Shown one piece after another: positions 12,823 to 25,776 of a stretch of DNA of 64,000 bases. Made by a program: the position numbers and the translations under genes. Source of the stretch: Anseranas semipalmata (taxonomy: Eukaryota; Chordata; Aves; Anseriformes; Anseranatidae); assembly GCA_013399115.1 (NCBI GenBank), contig VXAA01001113.1, positions 362,301 to 426,300 on the forward strand, in the 5' to 3' direction. Under the pieces are notes generated by a model. The model made no database searches and had not been told where the DNA came from. It was given only the letters and a program-made list of their open reading frames with translations. Within the stretch, counting starts at the first letter, position 1; every line of letters begins with the position of its first letter.

Positions 12823-13480
12823 TTAGCAGCAGTCTGAGGCTCAGAGGAGGAGGAAGAGGACTCCAAGATAGTTCACTATGGTCAGAGTAGTGCTGCTGGT
12901 CTTGAACCCACTCATTTGAACATGATTTGGCTTCTTAACATCATGCTATATCCTATCAGGATGAGGATCCTCTCTGGTTTTTGCCCTGGACCTCTAAAAT
13001 GTCTGTATCCTTGATAATAAGACATTAGAGATGGAGGACCTTGAAGTAAAAACAAGTAAACGAGTGGAAGGAGTATCTCCTGCCTGCAGAAGGTAGCTGT
13101 CAGGTCTGTAGAATGTCACAGGAGGCCTTTGAGGTACTGGGGGATTTAATGTAAGGTTAGAGCAGAAAACTTTCACCTTGTTGCTGATGACTCACCAAAC
13201 GCCTGAGAGAAAACACCAGGAGGCATCTCATGGAATAGAGAAGAACATTGATGCAAAGGCCCCTGTTGAGCTTGGCTCTATAGATGGAGGCTACATAGGT
13301 ATGAAACTGTTCCCATCTCTCCGCATTAAATGTAAGAGGACAGAAGTGGAAGGGCATTTCTTGAAGCCAGTGGCCTTCCTTGTGAATTCCAGCTGAACGG
13401 TAGCAGGGGATTGCCTTGTTAGTCATACAGGACTGACTGTCCAGGTCTATAATTTTTGTGACGGCTGGAAAGCCCAACCT

Positions 13481-13516
13481 ATACATATATAAATGTATTT
13501 TATATATATATATATT
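13481..13516. repeat. (TA)n microsatellite
   Basis: TA-rich stretch with about eight uninterrupted TA units at its right end. Confidence 0.8.
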
Positions 13517-13845
13517 TGTCAAATCAAGCCTGTTTATTCTCATAACAGCACTGCACTTTAGTTTAAAGAGCCTTTCTTTCCCTGGTGCCTCCTTCTTTGC
13601 ATTTAAGTATAGATTTTAATCTTCTTTTTGCCTTCCTTTTGCAAGGCCAAATACACCAGTATCTTCTGATGTCTTGTGATCTGGTCATCTTAATGGTCCT
13701 TCCCTATAACCCTGCCTCACTGTGAATTCATCTTTCTTGAACCTGAGCATGAAATATGTGTACAATATTTGCAATATGACCAAAGCTAAAACCTTTCTAT
13801 ATTTGGCAATACTTCCCCCGTTGCATTCTATATTGACACATTGCC

Positions 13846-13878
13846 TTTTTTTTTTTTNNNNNNNNNNNTTTTTTTTTT
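13846..13878. other. Assembly gap of 11 N inside a T tract
   Basis: Eleven N at 13858-13868 are flanked by T runs on both sides. The gap is probably a collapsed or unreadable homopolymer. The true length is unknown and any reading frame across it is meaningless. Confidence 0.95.
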
Positions 13879-15429
13879 CAGTTGAGTTGTTTGTTTGTAC
13901 CCAACCTGTGGCTTCATCCTCTGCTTTTTTTTGCTCCTTAAAGGTGACTTTACTCTTTCACAACTTTTAGTTTAGGAATGGCCTGATTATCTAAATACAC
14001 AAGTATTACCTTTATGTTACACCTGGGGAACCTGGGGCAGAGGGAAAAGGTCACTTGGCTTTCATGAAGGAGTCTTTGAGTCTTGCCAACACCTCGCTAA
14101 GGAGAGAGGCACTTCAGGCTCCAATGTTGGGCTGCTGTGGGCAGCCTTCGTCCTGCAGCGACTTGCCTCTGACACTGGTGGAGTCTAGGTTCAAATGTCT
14201 CCCCATGGGCAGAGGCAGCCTCTACCGGGCGGACATTATTATAAGGAGACTGGTTGTTTTTCCTGCTCCTCAGCCTACATCCCCCCCTTCCCTGCTTTGC
14301 TGGGCCGGGATGAATAGGAAGAGAGAGGCTCTGAGTGGACTCTGTTCTCCAACACCAGTCGCTGCTGAATTTCAAATAACTCCCCAAACAAAACCCAAAC
14401 AAGCAGGCCCTTGTGTTCCTCTATCTCCTCTCTCTTTGGCCTTAGTCACCAGGCTTGGCAGCAGTGCTGCTCTTCTGTGGCTTGTCACATGCTAGCCGGG
14501 GAGGATGGGCTGTTCTTTCCTTCTTCTTTTCCTTCAGGGGTCTAAAACAACAGAGCCCTTTGCCTTGTCTGCTTTGCTGGGGCAGGAGGGAGTGGGGATA
14601 GAAAAGGGGGAGGATGCTGTAACCCTCCTTGTCATGGGTCAGCAGCAGGGAGAAGGTTGGCATCTTCGGACGAGCAGCTGCCACCGCCTGTCCTCATCCC
14701 CTGCCTCCCTTGTGCTGGTGGCATCTGGTCTCCTCCTCGCAGAGGGTGATGGGAAGGGGATGGCTGCAAAGAGATGGAGGGAGAGGAGAAGATGCTGCCC
14801 TGTGCCTGGGGACAGAGGCTCCCTCATGTCCTGGGGCCACTCGCCAGCTGGCTGGGGTGTTCCAGCTGCAGAAACTGGTCAATGAAATTGGCTCAGCTTT
14901 TGTCCTAAACCCGCCTATCGGTGAAAAGATACTGCAGGACAAACCCAGCTGGGAGCCACGGTTCAGCTAGCCTTCTTGTCCTGAGACATCAGGGGTGGAT
15001 GTCATTCTCGTGGCGTTGGGTGATGGTATGCATGATGGACTGGTGAGGACAGGTGAGGGGAGGAGAAAAGGAGAAGACACAGCTCCTCTGATCACCTCTG
15101 CATTCCATAGCAGCCTGGGACATGGTAGTCATGGCCCAGGCCAACTCGTGATTTGGGCAGAAGGTTTTTTAGGGGGTCCTGACACCTGCCCAACTCACTC
15201 CACTGGTGGTACAAGACAGGGCTTGAACCCCTTCGACCTGTGGGGAGAATGGGTGCAGCTCCTTATGACCTACTGATTTTTAGCAAGCCAAGCCTGATAG
15301 ACTGGGACAGTGTAGTCTGTTTTCTGTTAAAAAGAGGGAATTAGCACCATTGCTTTATCTTGTGTCTTAGACCAGAAAAGCCCTCTGTGCAAAATTCACT
15401 CAAGATGCACTGTGAGTATTTGGCAGCAT

Positions 15430-15920
15430 ATTGCAGTGTTGTTCACTCCGCTGTGCTCAGGCACAGGTCGCAATTCAGCCCAGCTTTAACGGGATGAGAG
15501 GGGCTGCTCATCCTGGCAGCGTGCTTGGCGTGCACTGACTTTAAACGGCAGGACATGACCCCTTGCTTGTGATAAGGGTTATTAACTCCTGACCTAAATA
15601 GGCCAAAAGAGACCAGAAGTTTATGGAAAGCCTGTTCCACTGGTCCGAGTAAAAGCCAGCCGGCTTCTGCCTGTGATCTATTGACTATAAAGGGAAAATC
15701 ATTAATAGCCTTTCTGATTGCCTGAGCAGAAGAGCCTAAGTGATAGCTGGTGCCTGTGCAAACTCACGGGATGGGTCAGGACAAAGGAAGCTGTCTCTCT
15801 CTTGCGGATAAATACAAACCTTCCTTCTGCAAGGCTTGTTACCGCTGCTTTTTTTATGGGCTAAACAGCATTCAGGATATTGCCGTTGCAGCAAGTCACT
15901 GCGACTGAACGGCTCATGGG
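15430..15920. promoter_or_regulatory. Candidate regulatory block with a perfect CArG box
   Basis: A perfect CArG box (CC, six A/T, GG) lies at 15593-15602 and reads cctaaatagg. This is the binding motif of serum response factor, a regulator of muscle and immediate-early genes. The surrounding 500 bases keep more CpG than their neighbours, roughly a dozen, including clusters near 15447-15550 and 15840-15915. There are also A/T-rich core motifs such as 'ctattgactataaag'. Retained CpG can mark constraint or low methylation. A perfect CArG is expected by chance about once per tens of kilobases, so the call rests on co-occurrence and is tentative. No gene was found nearby to assign as a target. 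Confidence 0.2.
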
Positions 15921-18248
15921 GCTGTCAGAAAACACAGAAGTAAAGTATAATGGTGGGGTTTGTGCTAACCCCGGGTTTCTGGTCAAAGCGTGGGAAACCC
16001 TGGGTGAAATTCATTGGCCTCATTCTACCTGGGGACAAACTGCATGAACAAAACTATCCCTTCTGGAATAAACATATTTATATTAAGCAAAATGCAAAAT
16101 ATTTAATGAAGAATGACCTACACTTAGTACCATCCCAGTGTTTCCCTTGAGCTGAAGAAATTATCCTGAAAAGCTCCTTCAGAATGGTTCTTCATACCAG
16201 CTGATTTTTGCATTTGCTGCTATGTATCCAACATTGATTTGGTTGAGCTGGGTTGAGCTGGTGCCCCTGACTGTGTTATGCTGCACTGCTTTTGAAAAGG
16301 TTTGGCTTTTTGCAGTTGCACTCAACACTCTGATTTTGAGAGATAGCTCCTATTAATATATCTTCTTATATATCCCTACATATGATCTTTATAGCTGACT
16401 ATATGTATGAAATAGTGAACACCTCCAGCTGGGAGTGGTATATAAGGAGCCTTAAACTGCTAAGCAACCGCTTCAAATCCAAGGCTGCAAATTGTTTCTC
16501 AGCCTATGACAGCTCTCTTAACCCCTGAGCTCTTCTGCTGAAACTGGGAAGCAAAAGGCATTTTGAAAAGAACGTGAAAGGCAATTTTATTTTTAAATGC
16601 AACTTGGTCCAGAGACAAGGTTCAAATCTTTTCAGGACGGATGTTTTCCAAGCTGTTTGGGAAAAATATTAGAAAAGAATAGTTAGAATTACTAATCAAA
16701 AACCCAGTTAACTTAGTATCTTTTTTTTTTTCTTTCTTTCTTTCTCTAAGTCCATTGGGAAAATATTTTGAGTTTCTGTGAACTCATTTGTTCATTCATA
16801 ACAGCTTATCTCATAGCCAATTTTTAGCCAGTGATTGTTGCCAAATTCTCTTTGACTGCTAGATATTCATGATCCCTTCAGTTGCTTTCTATATCAAATT
16901 ATATTTGATAAAATATTGACCATGAATCACAGTCATTTCAACCACGGAGTGGTTTAAGTGAGTCCATATATAATACTAACATGTATAGGCAGTTTTCCAA
17001 ACTTTTAACAATAAGTTGGTTTTATATCAATACTTGCAGATAGAGATATTGGGATATCAGAAGTCTTATTTCAGCCTTGGGTGCATGCACGTGTATGTCT
17101 TTCTCTACCTATATACATATACATATATATACATATCTACATATACCATATACATATATTTAATCCTGTTCCTTTTATGAGTAGTTGATCAAAATAGAAA
17201 GATGACAAGTGCTGAATAGCTGATAACAGATATTTTTTTCACAATGTCCCAGGCACAATGGTCCTGGAGAAGCTCCCTGTGGAGAGCTGAATCTTTAACT
17301 GTTGGCTTTGAGGGTCTTGCTCCTTCACCATGACCTCCTGAGCTGTTGAGAGGCTGAGATCCCTCAGCCTCTACCCAAGTCCTTCTCACTAGAGGGAGGC
17401 AAAAGGATGCCTTGTAGAATGAAATAGTAGACCTACAGCTCTTTTGATGATGAACATTTTTCCAAATGTTCCACTAATCATCAAAGTATTCATGAGTAAT
17501 CAACAATATAAGCTTACCAGCAGCAAAGAAGAAAAACAAGAGACAGTACGTTACTCTTACAGCTGCAAATTTGTTCCCTGCTCTTGTTCCTTAGCCCCAG
17601 CCCAGGTTCACCAGATTTATGAAATCTGGAGATTCTCCATCTGTAGAAAGAAATTGATAAGGAGAAATACCAGATGGTTGTCAGGGGTGAATGTCTGGGA
17701 TGATAAGGAAATTGGAATATTTACAGAACATGTTGTTGAGGGTTGCATCAAAATCAATTTCTGAAAATGGTATATGAAAAAAAATAGGCATAGCAAGTCA
17801 CAAGATGCAGAGCAGCTACAACGGCAACAGTATTTGCCACACAAGTCCTGATCAACTGCAGTTTTGACTTTTTCCTGTACCTGGAAAAGAAGATTCTCTT
17901 CCAGTATGGTGACGTTTCCACAAACTAAAACTCAAAGATTAGGAGCCAGCATGCTTTAATCCTAAATAGCCTTACTGTTGTCCTAAACACCTTACTGCTA
18001 GAGCTGAATGTGTGAAGATTAAAAGAACTGCTTAAAGATTACTAATGTTACTAATTACTACTGGTCATTAATGACCAATCATAGTGTGAAGAATGACTTC
18101 GTAACTTTTCCTCCTGTGACCTGTACTAATGAGTCCCACTGGTTTGTTACGCTTATGAAGGATTTTCCTTCTATCCATCTTAAATAAATACCCTTCTAAT
18201 TTCCTGGAGTATCAACCAGAGAGGTCAAAGTTCTGTGAGTTACCTTTC
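15921..18248. other. AT-rich unique DNA with simple repeats
   Basis: Contains a small tandem 'ggttgagctg' pair at about 16242-16261 and a T/CT-rich tract at 16720-16747. Sequence around 18110-18235 faintly recalls antisense CR1 but is too weak to call. No gene is supported. Confidence 0.4.
17110..17160. repeat. (ATATAC)n-like microsatellite
   Basis: Imperfect array of 'tatacatatacata' type units. Confidence 0.85.
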
Positions 18249-18331
18249 TTCTGGGTGTGCATTTGTGATACATAGCTATTCTCTACTGGGTGTGCATTTA
18301 TGACACAATATTTCTCTAATATTTCTCTAGT
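18249..18331. repeat. Imperfect local tandem duplication
   Basis: The phrase 'ctgggtgtgcattt' occurs at 18251-18264 and again at 18286-18299. Each copy is followed by a diverged 'tgayaca ... ttctcta' continuation, and a third short 'atatttctcta' follows. This indicates an old duplication of roughly 35 bases. Confidence 0.6.
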
Positions 18332-21300
18332 GGGTTAGGAAAGCCAAATATATATATATATAGTTACATTTTGATTTGTTTGCTTGGATGGCAAGGGACC
18401 ATTTTTTTCCCTGTGCATCTAAATGGAAATTTCCACACCCCACATGAGCAAAATCAGAACAGTTCCTTATAAAGCATCTGTGGTCAGGAAAAAAATCCAA
18501 ATGTAGCAGATTAGTTACCTCATCTTTCATCAGATGATAATGTGTTCTTGCTCCAAGGCTTCCAACTCCCACACTTGTGAAAGGTGTCTTATAGCTAGTG
18601 TCAAAGCTGAGCTAGGGAATCAAAGAATCAAGTTCTGATCAGTAAATTCTTTCCTCTTGCACAAACCAAGACTCTCCATGGGCCCAAGCTGTCTGAACAA
18701 CAACTCAGAGTTACCACTGGCCAACTGCAGTTTTATTGTTTTCTCTCTTTATGAACAGTGTTGACCTCTCCTTGAAATCCCAATGAGAAGAGGTGTCTTG
18801 GGAATTTGTAACAACTTACTATTGTCCATTTGTGCATCCCTTGGCACTTCTGCTTTCATCTAATTGTTTTCCTATAGGTGACCAAAGGCAGCTAAAAGCC
18901 AAGGTTGGAGTTCCTGTAGCCCTAAGATGCTGTTAATGTTGGTGGCCTCAGTTGTTTTAAGTGCTCAGTTAATCCTAAGAAGTATAGTCCATACTTAGTT
19001 CACCTGTTATGTGAAAGCGGACTGAGACTCTCCATGGACCACAGACTGATGGGCTTTTATCCAGGCTTGTCTGAACGTAGCTCACCACACACTCGATGGA
19101 CATCTAAGTAAAGCGCTGGTATGCTCTTAGACACAGGTACTCTGATAGTCACTCCCCAAAGCCTCATAAGCATGTGGATGCCTTGGAAACCTTGTAGGAT
19201 AAATATCAAAGCCACTATGGGCTTCCCCAGTATAGAACCATCAAGGTTGTGTCACCAGGGTTGTTTACTAGTCGGGACTCCTTGATCCACTTCTTTTTGT
19301 TAGGACATACCAGGTCACTTCCTTCTCTCTGCAGAGAGGTGATCCCTCTTAAGCAGATGTGTGCCTTCATGTCTGAAAGGAGCTCCAGATCAATTGTGTT
19401 TGCTGCCACAGTAATTTCTGTGCTTTAAGGCCTCCAAGGATGCTGAGAATCCTTCAAAGCACTGAAAGAAATTTGTTCAATATTGATCAGTTACAGGAAA
19501 TAGGTATGGTGGATGAAGAAAGGGAAAAGGTTCCAGACTGGATGGAAACCAAGGGGTGACACAGACAAGAGATTTGAGGCTTTTTGCCTATGACTCTTCC
19601 AAGGTTTGAGCCTCTCATGTAAATTCTGAGCAGGGAATGAGGAAGAGAGTTTTTTTAGGTCCCAGTGGTGACAAGGGGAACAGACGCTCTTGAAGGTCGC
19701 CAGAATGCTGACATTTGATAAGCAGCAGTACTGGAAAATTACAGATCCTGACCTGCTCTGGCACAGCAAAGGACGTACCACCACGTAACCATCCCCAGGG
19801 AAAGGAGCTGTGACTGCACCTGCCTCCAAAGGGCAAGGAGAGGACAAACATCTCAGAGGGCCGGCATTCCTAACATTGTCGGGACAGACAGTGTCCAGTT
19901 GACCTTGCCTGGGGGGCACTGGGATGCTCTGGACTGAAGTCTGAATAGTTTTTCCCTTCTTAGATAAATCTCTTTACATAATGACTGTACATTTTAGATC
20001 TTCCTGCGCAACAGATGCATGCTAAATGCTATTTATCTCATTTTTATTTATTTTTTAATCCTTCCTAGTCATTTTAGAAAGAGCTGGATGTTTAACCTGG
20101 TTCTACATCGTGCTCAGAGAAGCAGAGAATCAAAACTGACTCTCCTGTCCTAATGTAAGTGGTGGGGCTCTTTTGATGCTTTAAATAATTGGTGTGATAA
20201 GAAAGACTTCCTTACTGCATTTTGAAGAGTGTCTCATTCCTGAATAGCCATTCAGGAACATATCTCTTTATTTTTGCCTCTAAAATCACATCACACATCT
20301 CCATCATACTCCCATGTGGAATACTTTCAGATCTATGTGATACTGTACGAGGCCATAAATTTAAATGAACCTCTGGGCCACTCATTCACACTGTGTCTGT
20401 GGACTTTTCTGATCTGGTGTTTTCCTTGTGATTACATTCATCGGTGGCCTTTTGTGACTGTGAAGACAAAAGATGTGTTATAACAAGCCCAGGAAACTAG
20501 AAGCAAGCTGCTCTGTACCTCTTAAGCCCCATGCTCATTGTTGAGCTGAAGAAACAATCAGTGGATTGCCTTCAGCTTGAAGAGGCTGAAACAGAGCATC
20601 AGTGGGATTAGAAGGGCTTAGGGGTATTAGGATAATTGGTGGTGCTAATTTCCTATGCTGGAGACTTCCAGCTGTGTGAAGATACTGCAAGTTGCTGCTC
20701 TCTGCAGAGAAGGATGAACTTTAGAAAAAAAAAAAAACAAGTAGCTGGCTGGTGCACAGGAGGAGTGAAGAGATGCAGAAGAATGGCAATATAAAAGGAT
20801 CTGAGTATAGCAAGATCTGAAGCTTTAGTTTTAGGTGAAAAGATACCCTAGAAAATATGATGTATAAATTTCAGTAGAAAGTGGCAACCCCAGGTGAAGG
20901 AGGAGAGAAGCAAGAGACTGAAAGCTTCACTGGAGACTTGAACTGGGGAGGGAAAGGGGAGATACCATAACATCTTCTTGGTATGTGGGGAAAGATAAAT
21001 AAAAAAACAGCTCTGTCCATAGAAAGTAAGGATGCTGTGTAACCTGATTAAACTATCTGATATCTTATGTGCTCCTTGATCTCAGCTATAGCCTGAGAAC
21101 AGGATGCACAAGTATCTAGATGCCCATCTCTAAGGGAGAGAGGCTGGGAGGCCCAGCCCCAAGATTTTTAAATATCATTCTCCTTGCTCTTTTAATGTGG
21201 TGCACTGTAGTTTTTTAGTTTGTAGCATTTTTTGTTTGTTTGTTTTAGTTTTTCAGAGAAAGACAATTTTTTTGAGGGCTTTCTATGGTGGATGGAGCAA

Positions 21301-23446
21301 ATTCTTAGTGAACCCTCCACAGTTGCACAATACTAGATATTGGGGAGGCCATGAATTTTAACCTTCCATCCCTTCAAGTGTGTTTTTCCTTTTAGCACTA
21401 AGGAGGATGGAATCTTCCTTGCTTTTGCAGGAATGCTTCTATGAGCTCTTCACATTTATTCCTGAAGGTTTCAGCAAGTAGCTGGTTAAATCCTGTGGAG
21501 GCAGGAAAGACTCAGGGAAACCTGTCTTCAAGGAGAGCCACGAATGCTGAAATTTTGTGAGCAAGACTTCTCCTGTTCCATCTTCAGGGAAGTGAAAAGT
21601 GATAGCATATGATTAACTTATGAAGTGCTCGCTGTGGCAACGTCATTAGTTCGAACAGACCCTTGTGAAAATGGGAACTGCCAGAACATGAATTTTTAAC
21701 GTCTGGGCTGCATTAAGATCTAAACGTGATGGAGACTAAACTTAGAGCCTGAACTCGGAGAGCAGCGCTGCTATTTGTGGCAGAAGCCAGAGATGGGTTT
21801 AGGTAAAAGTAAGGGAGTATTTTTTAGAAGGCTCTTGTGCTGGGGAACATCCACCAGTTTTGGACAAGTCTCAGCACAAATGAGACTTGTTTCTAGGGGA
21901 TGGGCACACCTTTGTCTCTATCCAGGTTTTCCACAGAGCTATTTATCCTTCTGCCTTGAATCACCTCCTTTCCATCCCTGTCTGCATTCACCTTCACTCC
22001 TGATGGCTTGTCCTTGCTTCTGCCTTCTCCCAGGCCACCTCTTTCCATCCTATGCTGACTGCTGGTCTCCCTTCTTCATTGCTTTGCACACACACTCCCT
22101 CCCTGTCATGTCCTGTAGGAAAACTCCTCTGCTCTGAAGCCAGGAGCTGGCACTGAAGGGAAACTGCATTGTGCAACTCAAGTGATGTGGGAGATGACCA
22201 GCTTGAGGCTGCTATGGCAACAGCTGGATTTTCCTCCCCCTGGAGATTGTACTAAAATGACAGGAAAAGAAACAGCTAGGGTGAAAAGAAGAACCCAATT
22301 CCCCAACAAGATCTACTGGCCTTTAAATATTTTTTTTCCCAGTGCATCCCTGTTGCTTGTACAACGACCTTGTTGATTGTTGCTTGTATGTGGTAAGCAA
22401 AGAGAGTGTCGGTTTGCTTCCTTTTGGTGGGGAAGACCTTGCTCAGTGCTACTTATTCTGTGATCTTTGAGCTGAGTGACAGAGCTGTGGTCGAAGAACA
22501 GGTTTGGAGATGACTATGTGTGCTGGGGTCTGTTGCAGTTGTTCCGTGCAAAGGGGGACACTTGGGAAGATCTGGGTTTCAGGGTCTACTTGCATCAAGC
22601 AACACAGATGAGAGGTTGACAGACTGTATACTTCAAACACAAGAAGAATCTCACCTTCCCTTGTTTTTCTCAACATGATAAAGATGAAGTGCTTTTTTCT
22701 TTCTCCTCCCATAACTCCCTTTGTGGGTGTTTGCATTGGGAAACACCAAAACTGCCTGGGACATGGAGCAGAAAAGGAATTCCCCTGTATAAACAGGAAA
22801 ATCATCCCAATTGCAAAGTGATATTTGATGTTGCATCAAAGAAGAGTGACTGTCTGGGGATGTTGGTGCAGTACAAGCTTTCAGTCTGTGCCACCATATC
22901 ACAGACCTCTTTATTTGCAGCATCCCCGGCCTGGCACAGCTCATTCCAGTGCTGCACAGTGCTCCCAGGGTCTGTTCACTAGCAAAGACAGTGAGCTGCA
23001 GGTGCCATGGTCCTCCAGCTCTCAAAGCCCAGGTTGGGTCTGTGGGAAGGTCAAGGTGGGCTGACGTCCCACCTCTGACAGCAACCACAGCCGGTGCCTT
23101 CAGGGTCAGACAGATAGGGAACAACAGATTCCACCCAAATCTTTAGGAGTTATATGCTGGACTTAAGCACTGAAGCACAGAGATGGATATCCCTTCCCTG
23201 TACCTATCAACAGTGATAATAAAAATGGATTTTTTGATCCTTTTATATGTCTCCAAGACTACTCCATTGCTACTTTTAACATATATCCCCAGGGACTTTC
23301 CCTCAGACTGTAAGCCTTGAAATGTCACAGTAGGTCAGGTTTTGGAAGACTAAACTTGTTTTCTGAATGAAGCAGCATCTAAGAGAAGTCTTAGCAGCTG
23401 TATCAGAGTAGTTCTGTCCTAGTCAATGAACCTACAGCAACAAACA
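18332..23446. other. Unique non-coding DNA, no gene seen
   Basis: These 5 kb hold short TA (18348-18361) and TTTG (about 21233-21245) runs and scattered small open frames. One is a 142-codon antisense frame at 19491-19919 without recognisable motifs. No RNA gene or convincing transposon was seen. A phrase at 20110-20160 weakly recalls the end of a MIR. Confidence 0.4.
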
Positions 23447-23500
23447 TCAGCTATATATATATAACACACAGTCAGCTATATACATATAACACACAGTCAG
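23447..23500. repeat. 25-bp tandem duplication
   Basis: Unit 23447-23471 is repeated at 23472-23496 with one difference, T to C in the TA stretch, followed by four bases of a third copy. Each unit contains 'tcagc', a TA run and 'acacacag'. It looks like a recent slippage event seeded by a microsatellite. Confidence 0.9.
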
Positions 23501-24206
23501 ACTTATCCTGCAGTAAAATAATTTCCTCTGCCCTCATTCTCCTTGGGTCTCAGCCTGAGCAAGTTTTCAGCTGAATGCTGCTGAGATATTTTCAGTTTGC
23601 TGCTGTAGCTGCTAATGGTGCTGAGTCCTTTCCTTGGGAGAGCAGGGTTTGGTAGTCAGTGTCCAGTCAGAGGAGCAAGGAACGATAGACACCCATGTAA
23701 ACAGGAAGATGCAGTTAATATGGAGCAGGGAAGCTGAATTTCAGCTTTATCTTGAGGATGTCAGATGGCTGAGCTTTGATACCCTCACTTAGTTTCACGC
23801 TGTTTGTTTTTCTCCCTCCCCCCTCCCTACTCCTCAACAATTAACTTTGCAATTAGACTTAATTATATTCAGTAGTTACTGAATGTGTCCTCTGCCCTGG
23901 TTGATGCTGATGGAGAAATGCAGCAGTTGGGGTGAAAGATGCACAGTCAGCTCAGCAGACCGTTCAGCAGTGATTCACACCTCTTCTGCATGGGTGAGAA
24001 CAAGGATCTCTCTTAAATATGCAGTCTTGTGATTTACTTCTCCTTTTGCTCCCGCAGAATTTCACCTTTCTGTCTCATTTAGGAGTCAAGCAACTGCTTG
24101 CTTGACTTCTAAATGTCAGGATACCCTGGAAGGATCCCTTTGAGGGATGTGTTTTTTTTTAACCAAAGGTGGCAACTCTCAGGACAGTATTATGCAACGA
24201 GAAAGC

Positions 24207-24228
24207 TTTTTTTTTTTTTTTTTTTTTT
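24207..24228. repeat. Poly-T tract
   Basis: Twenty-two uninterrupted T. No flanking SINE or retropseudogene body was recognised on either strand. Confidence 0.9.
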
Positions 24229-25716
24229 CCCAATGAATCTTAAAACCAAGGTACAGATTTCATTAATACAATACGGTGTCCATCCTCTCCCAATGTCTAG
24301 GGCACTCAGAGATCTCCTGTCAAGTTGGCACACCTCAAAGCCAAGTTAGTAAAAGGTCTTTGAGAACCAAATGTCTTTTGGTGTTAGTTGACTCTGAAGC
24401 GTCCAGAAATCCAATACCCAGTATCATTCTCAGTGTATCAGTATTAACATCACTACCTTTCCTCTGATCTGAGTAACTGGCAATGCATAAAGTGTGTGTG
24501 CATGTGTACAGTTATATGTGTGTGTGTTGGTTTTTGTACAATGTACAGTTTTATGCCAGGAATCGTTAGGTGAGATATCAGGTACTTCAGCAGTCTCTTA
24601 ACAACATACGCATTATTATAGTGTATGAATGTTAGGTTAATTTCATTCCCATTTGGGAAATATGTCGCGGTTTTCCTTTGGGAAGGATGGGGTGAGCAGT
24701 AAATATTTCCAACTTATTGTGCAAGCTAGGGGTTGCTTTGCCTCTTGGAAACAAAACATTTCAGTTCAGCACAACCACTGTGTAGTAGCTACTGTGAAGA
24801 GGTGGTTTGAGAACTCCGGGTACAGAAAGCCTCTGAAGTAAAGGTTCAAGATCTTGCATGAAAATGACCTTTTGTTGATAGGAAGTGAAAGACTTTCTTG
24901 CTGGAGGGCTATCTAGAGAAATAAATTTGTGTGGTTCCTGGTCTTAGACTCCCCAGAATGATGATGGTCATTGGATAGGAGGAAGGAGGTTTTGCTGTGA
25001 ACATCAATCTGCTTCAGATCAGGTGTACATGCTGCTTTGGTTTGATTATAAGCGTAACCTACTGATTTTCGTGTAGAGTAAAGTTATTAGCTGGATCAAA
25101 GCCTTTTCTCCTGGAGGACTGATACTTTTATAACCAAAGGGCAAGAGGTGATATCCCCTTCTGCTACTCCTTGCAGGAACGCAGAGACCATATCTCTCAG
25201 TAAATAGTCTCATAAAGGCAAAGCGAGCAACAGTAAACTGAGCACCCAGCCCTGGAAGTACCTGGCTGTACTTGTTCTGCAAATGGACTTCATTATCTTG
25301 GCCTGCCAATCTAAATTAATTGCTAATGCACAGTACTCCCACCACTTTTGCTAGCTGGAACTTAATTGAATAATGCTTGTCTTGGGATAAACAGGCAAAA
25401 GTGCCAGTCATTGGGTCAACTTGCTGGGAGCAGAGGCATCAGTTAGATGCAGAACATTGGCCAAGCACTTCCTTGGGTACTTCGTTTGGGGAAGCTTGGG
25501 AAAAAAGGCTGAACCCCTCCACCTGCTTGGTGAGAAATCATGCTTGGAAAGCTGAGGAACCTGGTCCTTACCATAGAAGCAATCACTCCTTTCTTCCAAT
25601 GAAGCTGTCTGTATACGGCGTTGTCAGGAAGACATGTAATTGATGGAGATTTTGATTTGATTTTGAATTGTGCTCCCTCCCCAGTCCCTATGTGAGTGAA
25701 AACTTGATTCTTGCTG

Positions 25717-25776
25717 TTTTTTTTTTTTTTTTTCCTTGAAGCTTATTTATGTATTTATTTATTTATTTATTTATTC
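25717..25776. repeat. Poly-T followed by (ATTT)n
   Basis: Seventeen T, a ten-base interruption, then about seven ATTT-type units. Confidence 0.85.

Larger units (their letters stand above)
12823..15429. other. Unique DNA with an assembly gap and a GC-richer block
   Basis: The stretch holds a TA-rich patch and the N gap listed separately. The block at about 14100-14950 is GC-richer, and open frames up to 146 codons overlap on both strands there. They show no conserved motif, so they are treated as chance. A MIR-like phrase near 14022-14060 was too weak to call. Confidence 0.4.

Noticed and set aside
14020..14070. MIR-like phrase 'cctggggaacctggggcaga'
   Set aside because: Too short and no downstream core blocks.
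14055..14970. Several overlapping frames of 80-146 codons on both strands
   Set aside because: They compete in multiple phases in a GC-richer block and lack motifs, so a real exon could not be chosen.
15190..15235. MIR-like or tRNA-like phrase 'gacagggcttgaacccc'
   Set aside because: No collinear neighbours and no tRNA cloverleaf or A box in the right place.
18110..18235. Possible antisense CR1 fragment
   Set aside because: Only a loose resemblance over short blocks. Collinearity with the CR1 consensus could not be shown.
22651..23124. 157-codon antisense open frame, the longest in the window
   Set aside because: No recognisable domain, no consistent splice context, and overlapping frames on the other strand. 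The length is within chance for 64 kb.
23447..23500. Repeat considered as a CRISPR-like array
   Set aside because: Units are contiguous without spacers, only about two copies exist, and the DNA is eukaryotic.
24207..24228. Poly-T tracts as antisense poly(A) tails of SINEs or retropseudogenes
   Set aside because: No element body or target-site duplication was seen next to this or the other homopolymers. Bird genomes have few such insertions.
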